Of a stretch of DNA of 34,873 nt, positions 8,178 to 15,414 are shown piece by piece. The stretch comes from Ignavibacteriota bacterium. GTDB taxonomy: Bacteria > Bacteroidota > Ignavibacteria > UBA10030 > UBA6906. The notes under the pieces were generated by a model that was given only the letters and a program-made list of their open reading frames with translations, did not search any database and had not been told where the DNA came from. The stretch is from contig PMBF01000066.1 in the NCBI GenBank assembly GCA_003152875.1, positions 1-34,873 of the forward strand, given 5' to 3'. The position numbers and the translations under genes were made by a program. Position 1 is the stretch's first letter. Every line of letters begins with the position of its first letter.

Positions 8178-8597
8178 TCAGTGCAGGATGACCAGGCTGT
8201 CGGCCCGTCCCGCATCACGCACGTGGATCTCCACCTTGACGGGGTTCCCGTCTCCGGCACGTTCCGCGCCGACACCTTCAATGACCACCTCATTCAATGT
8301 GCCAGCCGCGGAAATCGAGAACGTCCCGTTATTGTTCTTCCCCCCGGGGAGGCTGGTGAGTTTCTTGATGCCGGCGTCATCAGCGGTCAGTCCGGCAAAG
8401 GAATGATCCCCCCCGCCCATGATCGCGGGACGCCGGTAGTATGCCTGAGCGCGGCCGGCCAGGCTGGTGAGGTCGCTTGATACCGCGTCACGGTTCGAAG
8501 AGATGGCATTATCGGCGAACATCTGTATGCCGACGGTCACCGCGATGCCGACCACAATCGTGGCGAGGATAATGAGAAGCAGCTGCTGTTGTGCCAT
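8178..8597 (-). CDS. Pilin-like protein with N-terminal hydrophobic helix
   Basis: A 139-residue protein with a strong ribosome site (GGAGGAGATGAG) before the ATG. The N-terminus is MAQQQLLLIILATIVVGIAV, a hydrophobic helix running into an amphipathic one. Next come SNRDAVSSDLTSLAGRAQAYYRRP and a beta-rich C-terminal part (GTFSISAAGTLNEVVIEG, PVKVEIHVRD). This is the architecture of type II secretion pseudopilins and type IV pilins. However, no prepilin-peptidase site (Gly followed by Phe and Glu at +5) is visible. Short proteins with this MxQQQLLLIIL start occur in Ignavibacteria-like genomes, usually unnamed; that is recollection, not a search. No secretion or pilus genes lie nearby. Pilin-like fold is the best description, with function unknown. 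Confidence 0.7.
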   Translation of the reverse strand: MAQQQLLLIILATIVVGIAVTVGIQMFADNAISSNRDAVSSDLTSLAGRAQAYYRRPAIMGGGDHSFAGLTADDAGIKKLTSLPGGKNNNGTFSISAAGTLNEVVIEGVGAERAGDGNPVKVEIHVRDAGRADSLVILH

Positions 8598-8806
8598 GGC
8601 TCATCTCCTCCGGAGTGGGTCCGTGATATGAGTCACAAGAAACATACCATGCAGGGAGGGAGCGGGGAAGGCGGTTTCTTCACGAAGAGCGTCGAGACCT
8701 GTGAGTTGCGTGCATCGTTTCTACATGGAGCTCTGCAATCCCTATGACCGGACATCCCAGGTCTGAGCCCGCCCGGCCCGTAGTGTAATCACAACCTTGG
8801 CGTACC

Positions 8807-9799
8807 ATGCGGCTTTTCCTCGCAGGCGTTCAATCCAGGATTCCGAGGGTCAGGCTCACCGATGATGAGTCATTGGATTTCTTCGGCCGTTTCTTCAAGA
8901 GGGCGAGAGAGGTGTGGGACGGGGGCGACGTCATGAGATATGTGGGCTACACGTGGAAGATCGATGAGGCCGAGGACCTTGTGTTCATCGGACTGGAAAC
9001 CGGGGAGACGGATCTTCTTCCTGATGACATGACCGCATGGGTGCTCACCGACACATCGTGGGAGATCCGCTCGGCGGGCGCAGGCGGAAAGGGAGTCATT
9101 GCACGGAGGGGTATCGGATGGAACTGGATCGACAGCCCTCCCGGCGATGAGCGCAGGGGCACGACAGGCGAATTCTACGTCAGGGGCGCTGAGAGCTTTA
9201 TTCCCGGAGAACGGCGGGGGCGGTGTCGTCTCTCCGCCAATGCATACATCCGTCTTGACAGGGAGTACGAAGGGGGAGACAGGGTAGCTCTTGCCTCGTA
9301 CAACCCGGCCTGGCCCTCGGAGTATGCCGGTTTTTCCCGTCACATTCGAGACATGCTCGGCCCGGAGATTGCTCTTCGGATCGAGCATATTGGCAGCACT
9401 GCCGTCCCCGGTATCCCGGCAAAACCCATCATCGACGTCCTGGTGGAGATCCCTTCATTTGCAGAGTCAAGAAAAAGGGTCATTCCCCTGTTGAACACGG
9501 ATACCTGGGAATACTGGGGCTATGACGATCATCCCGTCTTCATCAAAAGAGACGGGTTCATGGGACGGCGCACACACCATCTCCACCTTGCCACACGCGG
9601 CCACAGAGAGTGGGAGACTGTGTTGTTCCGGGACTACCTGCTCGCGCATCCCCAAGTGGCCGGCGAATATGCCAGGTTGAAGGAACAGCTGGCGCTGACA
9701 TACAGCGAGAACCGCGAACTGTACACCATCGCCAAGCGCGGGTTTATCCGCGATGTGACATCGTTGGCCCGGGAAGAGGCGCGGCAGGGGGGCACATGA
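8807..9799 (+). CDS. Fusion of a GyrI-like effector-binding domain and a GrpB/UPF0157 domain
   Basis: A 330-residue two-domain protein. Residues from about 40 to 152 resemble GyrI-like (AraC-type effector-binding) domains: YVGYTWKIDEAEDLVFIGLE, then DDMTAWVLTDTSWEI, a GWNWI segment and the closing strand NAYIRL. Residues from about 160 to 325 are a clear GrpB/UPF0157 domain, which belongs to the nucleotidyltransferase superfamily. It carries SYNPAWPSEYAGF, IEHIGSTAVPGIPAKPIIDV with the GS and D-x-x-V signature, RTHHLHLATRG, and FRDYLLAHPQVAGEYARLK. The first 40 residues could be the worn end of a lost DNA-binding region. The ribosome site before 8807 is weak, so the true start may be internal. 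GrpB proteins are thought to transfer nucleotidyl groups to unknown acceptors. Fusion to a small-molecule sensor domain suggests ligand-controlled activity, which is inference. Confidence 0.8.
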   Translation: MRLFLAGVQSRIPRVRLTDDESLDFFGRFFKRAREVWDGGDVMRYVGYTWKIDEAEDLVFIGLETGETDLLPDDMTAWVLTDTSWEIRSAGAGGKGVIARRGIGWNWIDSPPGDERRGTTGEFYVRGAESFIPGERRGRCRLSANAYIRLDREYEGGDRVALASYNPAWPSEYAGFSRHIRDMLGPEIALRIEHIGSTAVPGIPAKPIIDVLVEIPSFAESRKRVIPLLNTDTWEYWGYDDHPVFIKRDGFMGRRTHHLHLATRGHREWETVLFRDYLLAHPQVAGEYARLKEQLALTYSENRELYTIAKRGFIRDVTSLAREEARQGGT

Positions 9800-9910
9800 G
9801 CTCCTCGTTACCGTCGGGACCAGCCGTTGTGCGCCCGCCTTCAGTATTCCTGGCCGTTGCATTGGAGGGAGTGGTGGAGTATCTTGTCATGATCATTCAA
9901 GGAGGCCGGC

Positions 9911-10114
9911 ATGGGAATCGATGAGATCAAAGCCGCAATCAAAACCCTCTCGGTTGAAGAGCGGCGCAAAGTCGCTCTCTTCATCCTCGACCTTGAGCGA
10001 ACACATCTGCAGGACACCCTGGGACCCCAAATTGCCGAAGACCTTGAGAGCGTCTTGAAGGTAATACAGGAGACCGTCGAGAAGATCAAACGGCATGTGA
10101 AAAACAACCTCTGA
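9911..10114 (+). CDS. Small helical protein, unknown function
   Basis: A 67-residue protein preceded by an excellent ribosome site, AAGGAGG, six bases before the ATG. It is predicted to be all helix: IDEIKAAIKTLSVEERRKVA, then a long charged segment up to VEKIKRHVKNNL. The first part resembles the start of many small antitoxin-like or regulatory proteins (LS-x-EER-x-K-x-A), but no toxin partner is adjacent. Its stop lies three bases before the next start, so it is translated together with the VOC protein. No family is recognised. Confidence 0.6.
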   Translation: MGIDEIKAAIKTLSVEERRKVALFILDLERTHLQDTLGPQIAEDLESVLKVIQETVEKIKRHVKNNL

Positions 10115-10117
10115 TCT

Positions 10118-10588
10118 ATGCCTCTTAACGCACGGTTCCGGCACACCAATCTCATAGCACGCGATTGGAAGCGCCTCTCTCGCTTTTACCAGGAAGTCTT
10201 CGGGTGCGTCCCGGTCCCGCCGGAACGGCATCTCAAGGGGAGGGAACTGGAGCGTGGCACCGGAGTACAAGGCGCCGAACTGCACGGTGAACATCTCCTC
10301 CTCCCCGGATACGACGACCAGGGACCGACCCTTGAGATTTTCACCTACCGTGAGCTTGAGGACAACGGGCCGGGCGTCGTGAATCGTCCCGGCTATGGCC
10401 ACATTGCCTTTGCCGTGCCGAGCGTCCAGGAAGCCCGCACGATGGTCCTCGGTGCCGGCGGGAGCTCCGTCGGGGAAGTAGTGACCCTCTCCAAGGCCGG
10501 CGGTGCGAGCGTGACGTTCTGCTACGTGACAGACCCCGAGGGAAACATCATCGAGCTTCAATCCTGGTCGAGGAAGCCAGTCCCATGA
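10118..10588 (+). CDS. VOC family (glyoxalase/dioxygenase-like) protein
   Basis: A 156-residue protein of the vicinal-oxygen-chelate superfamily, with two beta-alpha-beta-beta-beta modules. The first begins ARFRHTNLIARDWKRLSRFY with a metal-ligand His. The second begins RPGYGHIAFAVPSVQEA, and the protein closes with YVTDPEGNIIELQSW, where the Glu is the usual last metal ligand. These positions suggest a functional divalent-metal site. VOC proteins of this size include glyoxalase I, fosfomycin-resistance enzymes and extradiol-type enzymes; nothing here selects among them. The gene follows the small helical protein with a three-base gap and has no visible ribosome site of its own, so translational coupling is likely. 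Confidence 0.88.
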   Translation: MPLNARFRHTNLIARDWKRLSRFYQEVFGCVPVPPERHLKGRELERGTGVQGAELHGEHLLLPGYDDQGPTLEIFTYRELEDNGPGVVNRPGYGHIAFAVPSVQEARTMVLGAGGSSVGEVVTLSKAGGASVTFCYVTDPEGNIIELQSWSRKPVP

Positions 10589-10737
10589 GCGGGTGCATGG
10601 AACGCGTTCCTGCCCGGCACGGCATCACGCCGGCAGGCGGAGACGAAACTCCTTCGGCCGCTGTTTCAGGTTGGAGGTTACCTGCCGGATCGGCCCGGAG
10701 TCCGGGTCAGCCGTTCAGCAATTGACAGGAGGAGTAT

Positions 10738-11400
10738 ATGCGAGCGCTCATATTCGACCTCGACGGCACGCTGGTCGACACCGTCTATGCCCACGTCTTC
10801 GCCTGGCAGAGAGCGCTCGCGGAATCCGGTATCGCAATCGAAGGCTGGAGGATCCATCGGCGCATCGGGATGAGCGGCGGGCTCTTCACCCGCGCAGTAA
10901 CACGCGAGCTCGGCCGCGACCTCAGCCCTGAGGTCGCAGTGACTCTCCAGCGGCGTCATGGAGAGCTGTTCGCCCAGCTTCTGCCTGAGCGCCGTCCTCT
11001 CAACGGGGCCGTCGAGCTTCTGAGATTCCTGCGGTCTGCCGGAGTCCTGTACGGCATTGCCACCTCGGGGCGCCGGCCGGAAATCAATGCATCGCTTGAG
11101 GCGCTCGGGGTTGGTGAAGAGGCGGTTGTGGTTGAGCGCGGCGACGTCCTGCGCGCCAAACCCGAGCCCGATCTCTTTCTCGCATGCCAGGAACGGCTGG
11201 GAGTCCGTGTGGAAGAGTGCTATGCGGTGGGCGATGCGGTCTGGGATCTTCTTGCGGCGCGCCGCGCAGGGATGCTCAGTATCGGCCTGCTCAGCGGGGG
11301 ATATGGTGAAGACGAGCTGAGCAGAGCGGGCGCATTCCGCGTCTATCGTGACCCGCACGAGCTCCTCGGCTCGCTGGATGAGCTGGGTGTGCTGCCTTGA
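10738..11400 (+). CDS. HAD-superfamily phosphatase (phosphoglycolate phosphatase-like)
   Basis: A 220-residue haloacid-dehalogenase-type hydrolase with all four motifs. Motif I is FDLDGTLVDT (nucleophile Asp near residue 7), motif II is ATSGRRPE, motif III is the Lys in RAKPEPDLF, and motif IV is YAVGDAVWDLLAARRAG. A helical C1 cap occupies roughly residues 15-85. GGAGG stands five bases before the ATG. Subfamily IA members of this type hydrolyse small phosphomonoesters such as phosphoglycolate or sugar phosphates. The DGTLVDT and GDAVWD motifs do not define the substrate. It appears monocistronic, about 150 bases after the VOC gene. Confidence 0.9.
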   Translation: MRALIFDLDGTLVDTVYAHVFAWQRALAESGIAIEGWRIHRRIGMSGGLFTRAVTRELGRDLSPEVAVTLQRRHGELFAQLLPERRPLNGAVELLRFLRSAGVLYGIATSGRRPEINASLEALGVGEEAVVVERGDVLRAKPEPDLFLACQERLGVRVEECYAVGDAVWDLLAARRAGMLSIGLLSGGYGEDELSRAGAFRVYRDPHELLGSLDELGVLP

Positions 11401-11455
11401 TTCCTTCTCGAAGCGAGACAGTCCGGCGCCTCCCGTCTCCTTGCGGAGGATGGAA

Positions 11456-11477
11456 ATGGCCCAATCGCTTGGGCCAT
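11456..11477. terminator. Hairpin between convergent genes, possible bidirectional terminator
   Basis: A perfect 9-bp stem, ATGGCCCAA / TTGGGCCAT, with a four-base loop lies between the HAD gene (plus strand, ends 11400) and the gene ending at 11519 on the minus strand. Neither side has a long T tract, so strength as an intrinsic terminator is uncertain. Confidence 0.4.
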
Positions 11478-11518
11478 CCCCTTGCTCAAGAATGCAGTTA
11501 CCCACCGGCGCAAGCCGT

Positions 11519-11869
11519 CTAGTTCGAGCGTTCCTTCTCGTTATGCTTCTTGCGGTAGATGTCGCGGCTTGCCTTGTTCTGGTCCTTCCTGAGCTGGTTT
11601 CTTTCGGCCGGGGTCACCTTGCCGTCTGCCTTCGCTGCTTGCTTTTCGGCCTGGATGTTCCGTTGCTCCGTGCGAAGCTTCGCCGCCTCTCCCTTGGTCA
11701 GTTCGCCGCTCTTCACTCCCTGCCGGATCCGTGCATGCTGATTGACCTGCCGTTGATGAATGACGGGGGTCTTCGGTTTCTCTGGCGGCGGGGGGGTCGT
11801 TTGATCCTGAGCCATCGCCAGGCCCGATCCCGCCACGAGGAATGCCAGGACAAGAATCGCAGATTTCAT
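11519..11869 (-). CDS. Small periplasmic Lys/Gln-rich protein
   Basis: A 116-residue exported protein. The start at 11869 is chosen because GGAG lies eight bases upstream and it opens directly with a signal peptide, MKSAILVLAFLVAGSGLAMA, cut before QDQTTPPPPEKPK. The mature part is helical and highly charged. It contains an EF-hand-like turn, KADGKVTPAERNQLRK, preceded by a related segment, KSGELTKGEAAKLRTEQ, so it looks like two tandem helix-loop-helix units. The end is very basic (ASRDIYRKKHNEKERS). Similar small periplasmic proteins occur across Gram-negative bacteria without an assigned role. Metal binding is possible but not shown. Confidence 0.72.
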   Translation of the reverse strand: MKSAILVLAFLVAGSGLAMAQDQTTPPPPEKPKTPVIHQRQVNQHARIRQGVKSGELTKGEAAKLRTEQRNIQAEKQAAKADGKVTPAERNQLRKDQNKASRDIYRKKHNEKERSN

Positions 11870-12472
11870 GATATATCTCCTTGTGAAGTGTGGAGCCGAT
11901 CGGCTTCCCGCCTGCACGGAAGCCATCGGCTATACATGGACACCCCCGGGATAAGAACCGTTTAATGATTTGGGGAATTCCCAGGTTAAATCCTTTTCAT
12001 CCGGTTCGTAAAAACATGATTTGTCGGTGACATTTCGATGCCAGAGAACGCAAAATCTTCTTCTCCGCGAGAGAAATGCTTCCGGGGGCTTTATGCTGTG
12101 TTTTTCCTTCCGTTCGGGGTCTGGCTCCTTCCCCGGAGATCCATTCAGCCGCCGAGGGCGTCGGGAACTTTTTTGACCACGCCTTGACTTTGTGGTAACG
12201 CCGGACTAATATTCCAGAAATAGCCTTTCTTCGCCGCTGTCCAATCATCGGCGGATGTTGCAAACCAGCGGGGCCATTACCGCCATTTCAAGTACCGGGT
12301 AACGAGATCTTCTTCCCGGGGCGTCAGAAACTCACTCTTGTGAGACAATCCCGTTCGCGGGAGCGCCGATCTCTTTGCGGAATGCCCCGCTGGTCTTTGT
12401 TTCGGCTTGATGAGCTCAGGCGGGAACATGCCCTTGGGAATGGGGGGGCTTTGGCGCATCAGCGGAGGTGTC
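11870..12472. other. Non-coding gap of about 600 bases, with a putative promoter
   Basis: No convincing gene is visible on either strand. Short open frames here lack ribosome sites and read as low-complexity polar sequence. The clearest signal is the promoter-like pair at 12184-12212 facing the DUF4177 operon. Confidence 0.5.
12184..12212 (+). promoter_or_regulatory. Putative sigma-70 promoter of the DUF4177 operon
   Basis: TTGACT at 12184-12189, a 17-base spacer and TAATAT at 12207-12212 give a good -35/-10 pair. It would leave a leader of about 250 bases before the start at 12473, long enough to hold regulation, although no defined structure was recognised in it. Confidence 0.45.
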
Positions 12473-12664
12473 ATGAAGCAGTATAAGGTGATGACCCAGA
12501 AGGACAGGTTCTTCGGGGGGAAATTCGACCCCGAACAGTTGGAGGCGGCCATCAACTCCTATGCTGAGGAGGGATGGGTAGTCGTGGGAGTCGCAACCGG
12601 AAGGATTCCCTCCTTTGGTGATTCCAGAGAGGAAATCGTGATCATTCTTGAGAGAGAGAAATAA
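12473..12664 (+). CDS. DUF4177 domain protein
   Basis: A 63-residue protein. GGAGG lies four bases before the ATG at 12473; a longer frame from 12407 would add an unlikely Met/Gly-rich lead. The sequence KQYKVMTQKDRFFGGKFDPE, then LEAAINSYAEEGWVVVGVAT and EEIVIILEREK, matches the DUF4177 fold. In that family, a strand, a helix ending in EGW and two further strands are typical. Function is unknown for the family. Its TAA overlaps the next gene's ATG by one base (TAATG), a standard sign of translational coupling. Confidence 0.8.
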   Translation: MKQYKVMTQKDRFFGGKFDPEQLEAAINSYAEEGWVVVGVATGRIPSFGDSREEIVIILEREK

Positions 12665-12954
12665 TGGAGGCCTGGACCGGCGTCAATGGTTCTGTGCATA
12701 AGGGCGTGCTCTTTACGGAAGAGACGATTCCCGATGCCCGCGTGCTTAGACACCTCCGCGTGCAAATATCGCGACAGAACTCAAACCTCGGCGAAGTCAA
12801 GGATCGACTCGCCCGGAAAGCGAAGAAACGCGGCGCAACAGCAGTCATGAACTTCCGCTACGGCCAGAAAAGGAATCCCTGGTGGCAGCTCTTTTTCACC
12901 TTGAGGTTCGACACCGAGTCCTGGCACGGAGAAGGCGACGCGATTCAACTCTGA
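12664..12954 (+). CDS. Small protein of unknown function, weakly YbjQ/DUF74-like
   Basis: A 96-residue protein whose ATG overlaps the stop of the DUF4177 gene. Residues 45-65, with LARKAKKRGATAVMNFRYGQ, resemble the helix-strand unit of YbjQ/DUF74-type proteins, where an A-x-x-x-GA-x-AV core is common. The end, NPWWQLFFTLRFDTESWHGE followed by GDAIQL, is rich in aromatic residues and looks like a distinct conserved block. Because it is coupled to DUF4177 and one base from a methyltransferase, the three likely form one operon. The YbjQ comparison is from pattern memory and may be wrong. Confidence 0.6.
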   Translation: MEAWTGVNGSVHKGVLFTEETIPDARVLRHLRVQISRQNSNLGEVKDRLARKAKKRGATAVMNFRYGQKRNPWWQLFFTLRFDTESWHGEGDAIQL

Positions 12955-12955
12955 C

Positions 12956-13723
12956 ATGACCATGGAGTATGACCGGATTGCCGATATCTACGACCTCTTC
13001 GTCCAAACGGTGGCGGATGTTCCGTTCTTTCTGGATCACGCACGTAAGTCTCCGGGCGAAGTGCTCGACCTGATGGCCGGCACCGGAAGAGTATCGGTTC
13101 CTCTTTCCGGGGCGGGTCTTGCTGTGACCTGCGTGGACAGCTCGCATGAAATGGTCACCGTTCTCCGGCATAAACTCCGCGAGCGCGGACTCCATGCGGA
13201 TGTCAGGGAGATGGACATCCGGCATCTCTGCCTGGAAAAGCGTTTCGGCCTCATCATCATCCCCTTCAACTCCTTTTCCGAGATCGTGTCCGTCGAGGAT
13301 CAGCGCTGCGTGCTGGAGGGCGTGCACAAGCATCTCCTGGACAACGGAAGGTTTATCTGCACGCTTCACAATCCGCCGGTCAGGCTTCAACTGGTCGACG
13401 GGAAACTGCATCTCCGCACAAGCGTCACGCTGCCGAACAAGAGTCTGCTCAGGCTCTGGACCTGGGAAAACCTTGACCCCGGCACCGGCATCGTAACGGG
13501 GGTGGAGTTCTTCAAGGAATTCGACCAGCACGGAAACCGGCACTCGAAGAGGAACCTCGACATTCTATACCGGATCATGAGCAAGGCGGAGTTTGAGAAC
13601 CTTGCCTGCGCGGCGGGGTTCAGAGTCGTGGAGTTCTTCGGGGATTACTCGGGCACGGCCTTTCAGGAAGATGCGAGTCCGTCGATGATCTGGGTGCTCG
13701 AAAAGGAGGCAGTGGGGGATTGA
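12956..13723 (+). CDS. Class I SAM-dependent methyltransferase
   Basis: About 255 residues; ATGs at 12956 and 12962 are both plausible, and the second gives MEYDRIADIYDLF, typical of the family. The SAM-binding motif I is LDLMAGTGRVSVPLSGAGL, and the acidic residue after strand 2 is in TCVDSSHEMV. Motif post-II is REMDIRHLCLEKRFGLIIIP, and the later segment is FNSFSEIVSVEDQRCVLEGV. The C-terminal half (VEFFKEFDQHGNRHSKRNL) would cover the substrate pocket. These enzymes methylate small molecules, lipids or proteins; no substrate can be read here. The gene starts one base after the preceding stop, so it belongs to the DUF4177 operon. Confidence 0.88.
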   Translation: MTMEYDRIADIYDLFVQTVADVPFFLDHARKSPGEVLDLMAGTGRVSVPLSGAGLAVTCVDSSHEMVTVLRHKLRERGLHADVREMDIRHLCLEKRFGLIIIPFNSFSEIVSVEDQRCVLEGVHKHLLDNGRFICTLHNPPVRLQLVDGKLHLRTSVTLPNKSLLRLWTWENLDPGTGIVTGVEFFKEFDQHGNRHSKRNLDILYRIMSKAEFENLACAAGFRVVEFFGDYSGTAFQEDASPSMIWVLEKEAVGD

Positions 13724-13732
13724 TCCCGAGGT

Positions 13733-13900
13733 ACCGCTGGCAGAAGGCCACCGCTTCCTTCTTCCTTCCCTTCGCCTCGGTACATCGGGTGCTTCCGTAA
13801 AGTGACGGCGCGTAGTGGGAATTCAGCCTCAACGCCCTGCCGTAGTTCTGCAGCGTTTTGTCGGTGTTCCCCTTTCCTGATTCTACCCTTTCCGCACGAA
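13733..13900 (-). pseudogene. Remnant of a tetratricopeptide-repeat protein
   Basis: On the minus strand, a frame without a proper start reads TLQNYGRALRLNSHYAPSLY and continues AKGRKKEAVAFCQRYLGINP. This reproduces a TPR unit very well: a Tyr-x-x-AL-x-LN helix end, an A-x-x-x-Y helix, then GR-x-x-EA and a final helix ending in NP. The readable part is flanked by sequence without TPR character. It overlaps the 3' end of the PAS gene and abuts the end of the methyltransferase gene. It looks like the C-terminal scrap of a larger gene, formerly downstream of or fused to the PAS/receiver genes. Confidence 0.45.
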
Positions 13901-14254
13901 ATGCGGCAGCTCATGGGGGATGACAAAGGCGATTTCGACAAAGCCGCGGTACTTGCCGTTGTCATACCATGGCGACTGGTAGATCAACTTCTTCTTCCCA
14001 CTCTTCTCGATCGTATAGACATTCGGAGTCCCCGAGGCGAGGAGATGTTCGAGCGTGGTGCGTGCAGGCTCGGGATGGCACGCAAGAACATTGGAGCCGA
14101 TGAGTGTGGCGCCGCCGTCTTCCGCGAACATTGCGCATGCTGTATCGTTCATCTCCAGGATGGTTCCGCCGGAGTCGCAGACGGTGATAGCGGCTGGAAA
14201 CTCCCGGACCCAGGCCGCGGCAATGGGCGGCTCGTGCCCGCGATCATCGGGCAT
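13883..14254 (-). CDS. Stand-alone PAS domain protein
   Basis: A 123-residue protein that is essentially one PAS domain. Residues about 12-110 read FPAAITVCDSGGTILEMNDT, then FAEDGGATLIGSNVLACHPE, a helix (ARTTLEHLLASG) and the closing strands KKKLIYQSPWYDNGKYRGFVEI. GGGAGGTG precedes the ATG. PAS domains sense small molecules, redox state or light, and here no output domain is attached. It lies 33 bases after the receiver gene on the same strand, so the two probably cooperate, with PAS as sensor and the receiver as relay, through some third protein. No cofactor can be assigned. Confidence 0.85.
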   Translation of the reverse strand: MPDDRGHEPPIAAAWVREFPAAITVCDSGGTILEMNDTACAMFAEDGGATLIGSNVLACHPEPARTTLEHLLASGTPNVYTIEKSGKKKLIYQSPWYDNGKYRGFVEIAFVIPHELPHFVRKG

Positions 14255-14287
14255 TGCGGCACCTCCCTGGTGATGGGGCGAGCTGGT

Positions 14288-14689
14288 TCATGGCTTGATG
14301 GGAAGTCCGAGTTTTCGGAGGGTGGCCAGGAGAGTCTTCTTGTCATACGGCTTCAGGACGTACGCGTCGCACTCTCCCGCGATGGCGTTCACGACGCTCT
14401 CTTTATCGCTGAGAGCCGTGGTCATGACAATCTTTGCCCGCTTTTTCTGGTGGAGCCCCCGTTTTTTTTCAATGGTCCTGATGCCCCGGAGGACGGCTTG
14501 TCCGTCTACTTCAGGCATCATAATATCCAGACAGACAAGGTCGTATGAAATCCCCAGGTTTTCCGCCCGCTTCACTGCCGCCAGTGCTTCTTTTCCATTG
14601 ACAGCGACGTGGATCTCCCCGTACGGGGAGAGCATTTGCTGGAGGATGACCCTGTTGGCGAATTCATCCTCGACGATGAGCGTCTTCAT
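14288..14689 (-). CDS. Single-domain response regulator (CheY-like)
   Basis: A 133-residue receiver domain only: MKTLIVEDEFANRVILQQML with the acidic pair, the phospho-acceptor Asp in YDLVCLDIMMPEVDG, the Thr in KIVMTTALSDKE and the Lys in YVLKPYDKK. All catalytic positions are intact. No histidine kinase adjoins; the PAS protein follows 33 bases later on the same strand. Lone receivers act as phosphate relays or interact with motility, secretion or second-messenger proteins. Which applies here cannot be determined. Confidence 0.92.
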   Translation of the reverse strand: MKTLIVEDEFANRVILQQMLSPYGEIHVAVNGKEALAAVKRAENLGISYDLVCLDIMMPEVDGQAVLRGIRTIEKKRGLHQKKRAKIVMTTALSDKESVVNAIAGECDAYVLKPYDKKTLLATLRKLGLPIKP

Positions 14690-14720
14690 GTAGCTCTCTG
14701 CAATATGGGGGAGGGGGACG

Positions 14721-14858
14721 TTATGCCGTCAAGAGTGTATCAATGGATACCTTGCCGGCGCCCTTCAGGAGCAGCGCGTGGGAGATGCCCATGAACAGAA
14801 GGTGAACCTCAACGCCTTCCGCTTCTGCGTGCCGCTCCAGATCGCGGCAGTCTCGCAC
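14721..14858 (-). pseudogene. Orphan 45-residue frame upstream of the receiver gene
   Basis: A GTG-initiated minus-strand frame reads RDCRDLERHAEAEGVEVHLL then FMGISHALLLKGAGKVSID and ends TLLTA. It has the hydrophobic/charged pattern of a real C-terminal domain and AAGGA just upstream of the GTG. It is too short for any family I recognise. It may be a tiny gene co-transcribed with the receiver, or the tail of a decayed one. Confidence 0.3.
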
Positions 14859-15139
14859 TCATTTTCCTTCAGGCCACCAAGGATATAACAAACTATTGGA
14901 ATAAATCCAAGAGCTCCCTGGACATTGAGGGTCGTCCGCTAGAGTGCATACACGCCTGCGATTGGAGAGATGTCCGCCACACCTCCGGGAGTTGGACCGG
15001 GAAACGATGGAGCCATATCAGGCAATTGCCAAAGGGAACACTATCCCCTGGGTGAATCGTACACGCGGTCAGAAGGAAATGTAGCGGAGAGTGTCCAGAA
15101 GACGAAACCCACGGAGGGGGGATCAGTGCACATCACTTG

Positions 15140-15211
<72 letters not shown>

Positions 15212-15414
15212 AGAACAACGGCAATATAGGATACCAGGCTGAGACATTCAAGCTGTCCCCGATCTCAGTTGCGGTGCATTCTGTATCATTCAGAGGCACC
15301 AATTGGGCGGGATGATAAACCGGGGCTTTCCTCGCGTGTTACGCGGCGCACTTGGAAGTACAAGCCGAACGAGATCGACGGCACAGCGCAATTTACCGGG
15401 AATGCGCTTTCAGG

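Noticed and set aside
13802-14548. 248-codon plus-strand frame across the PAS and receiver genes
   Set aside because: It is antisense to two genes with intact domain motifs, and its translation shows no domain or ribosome site.
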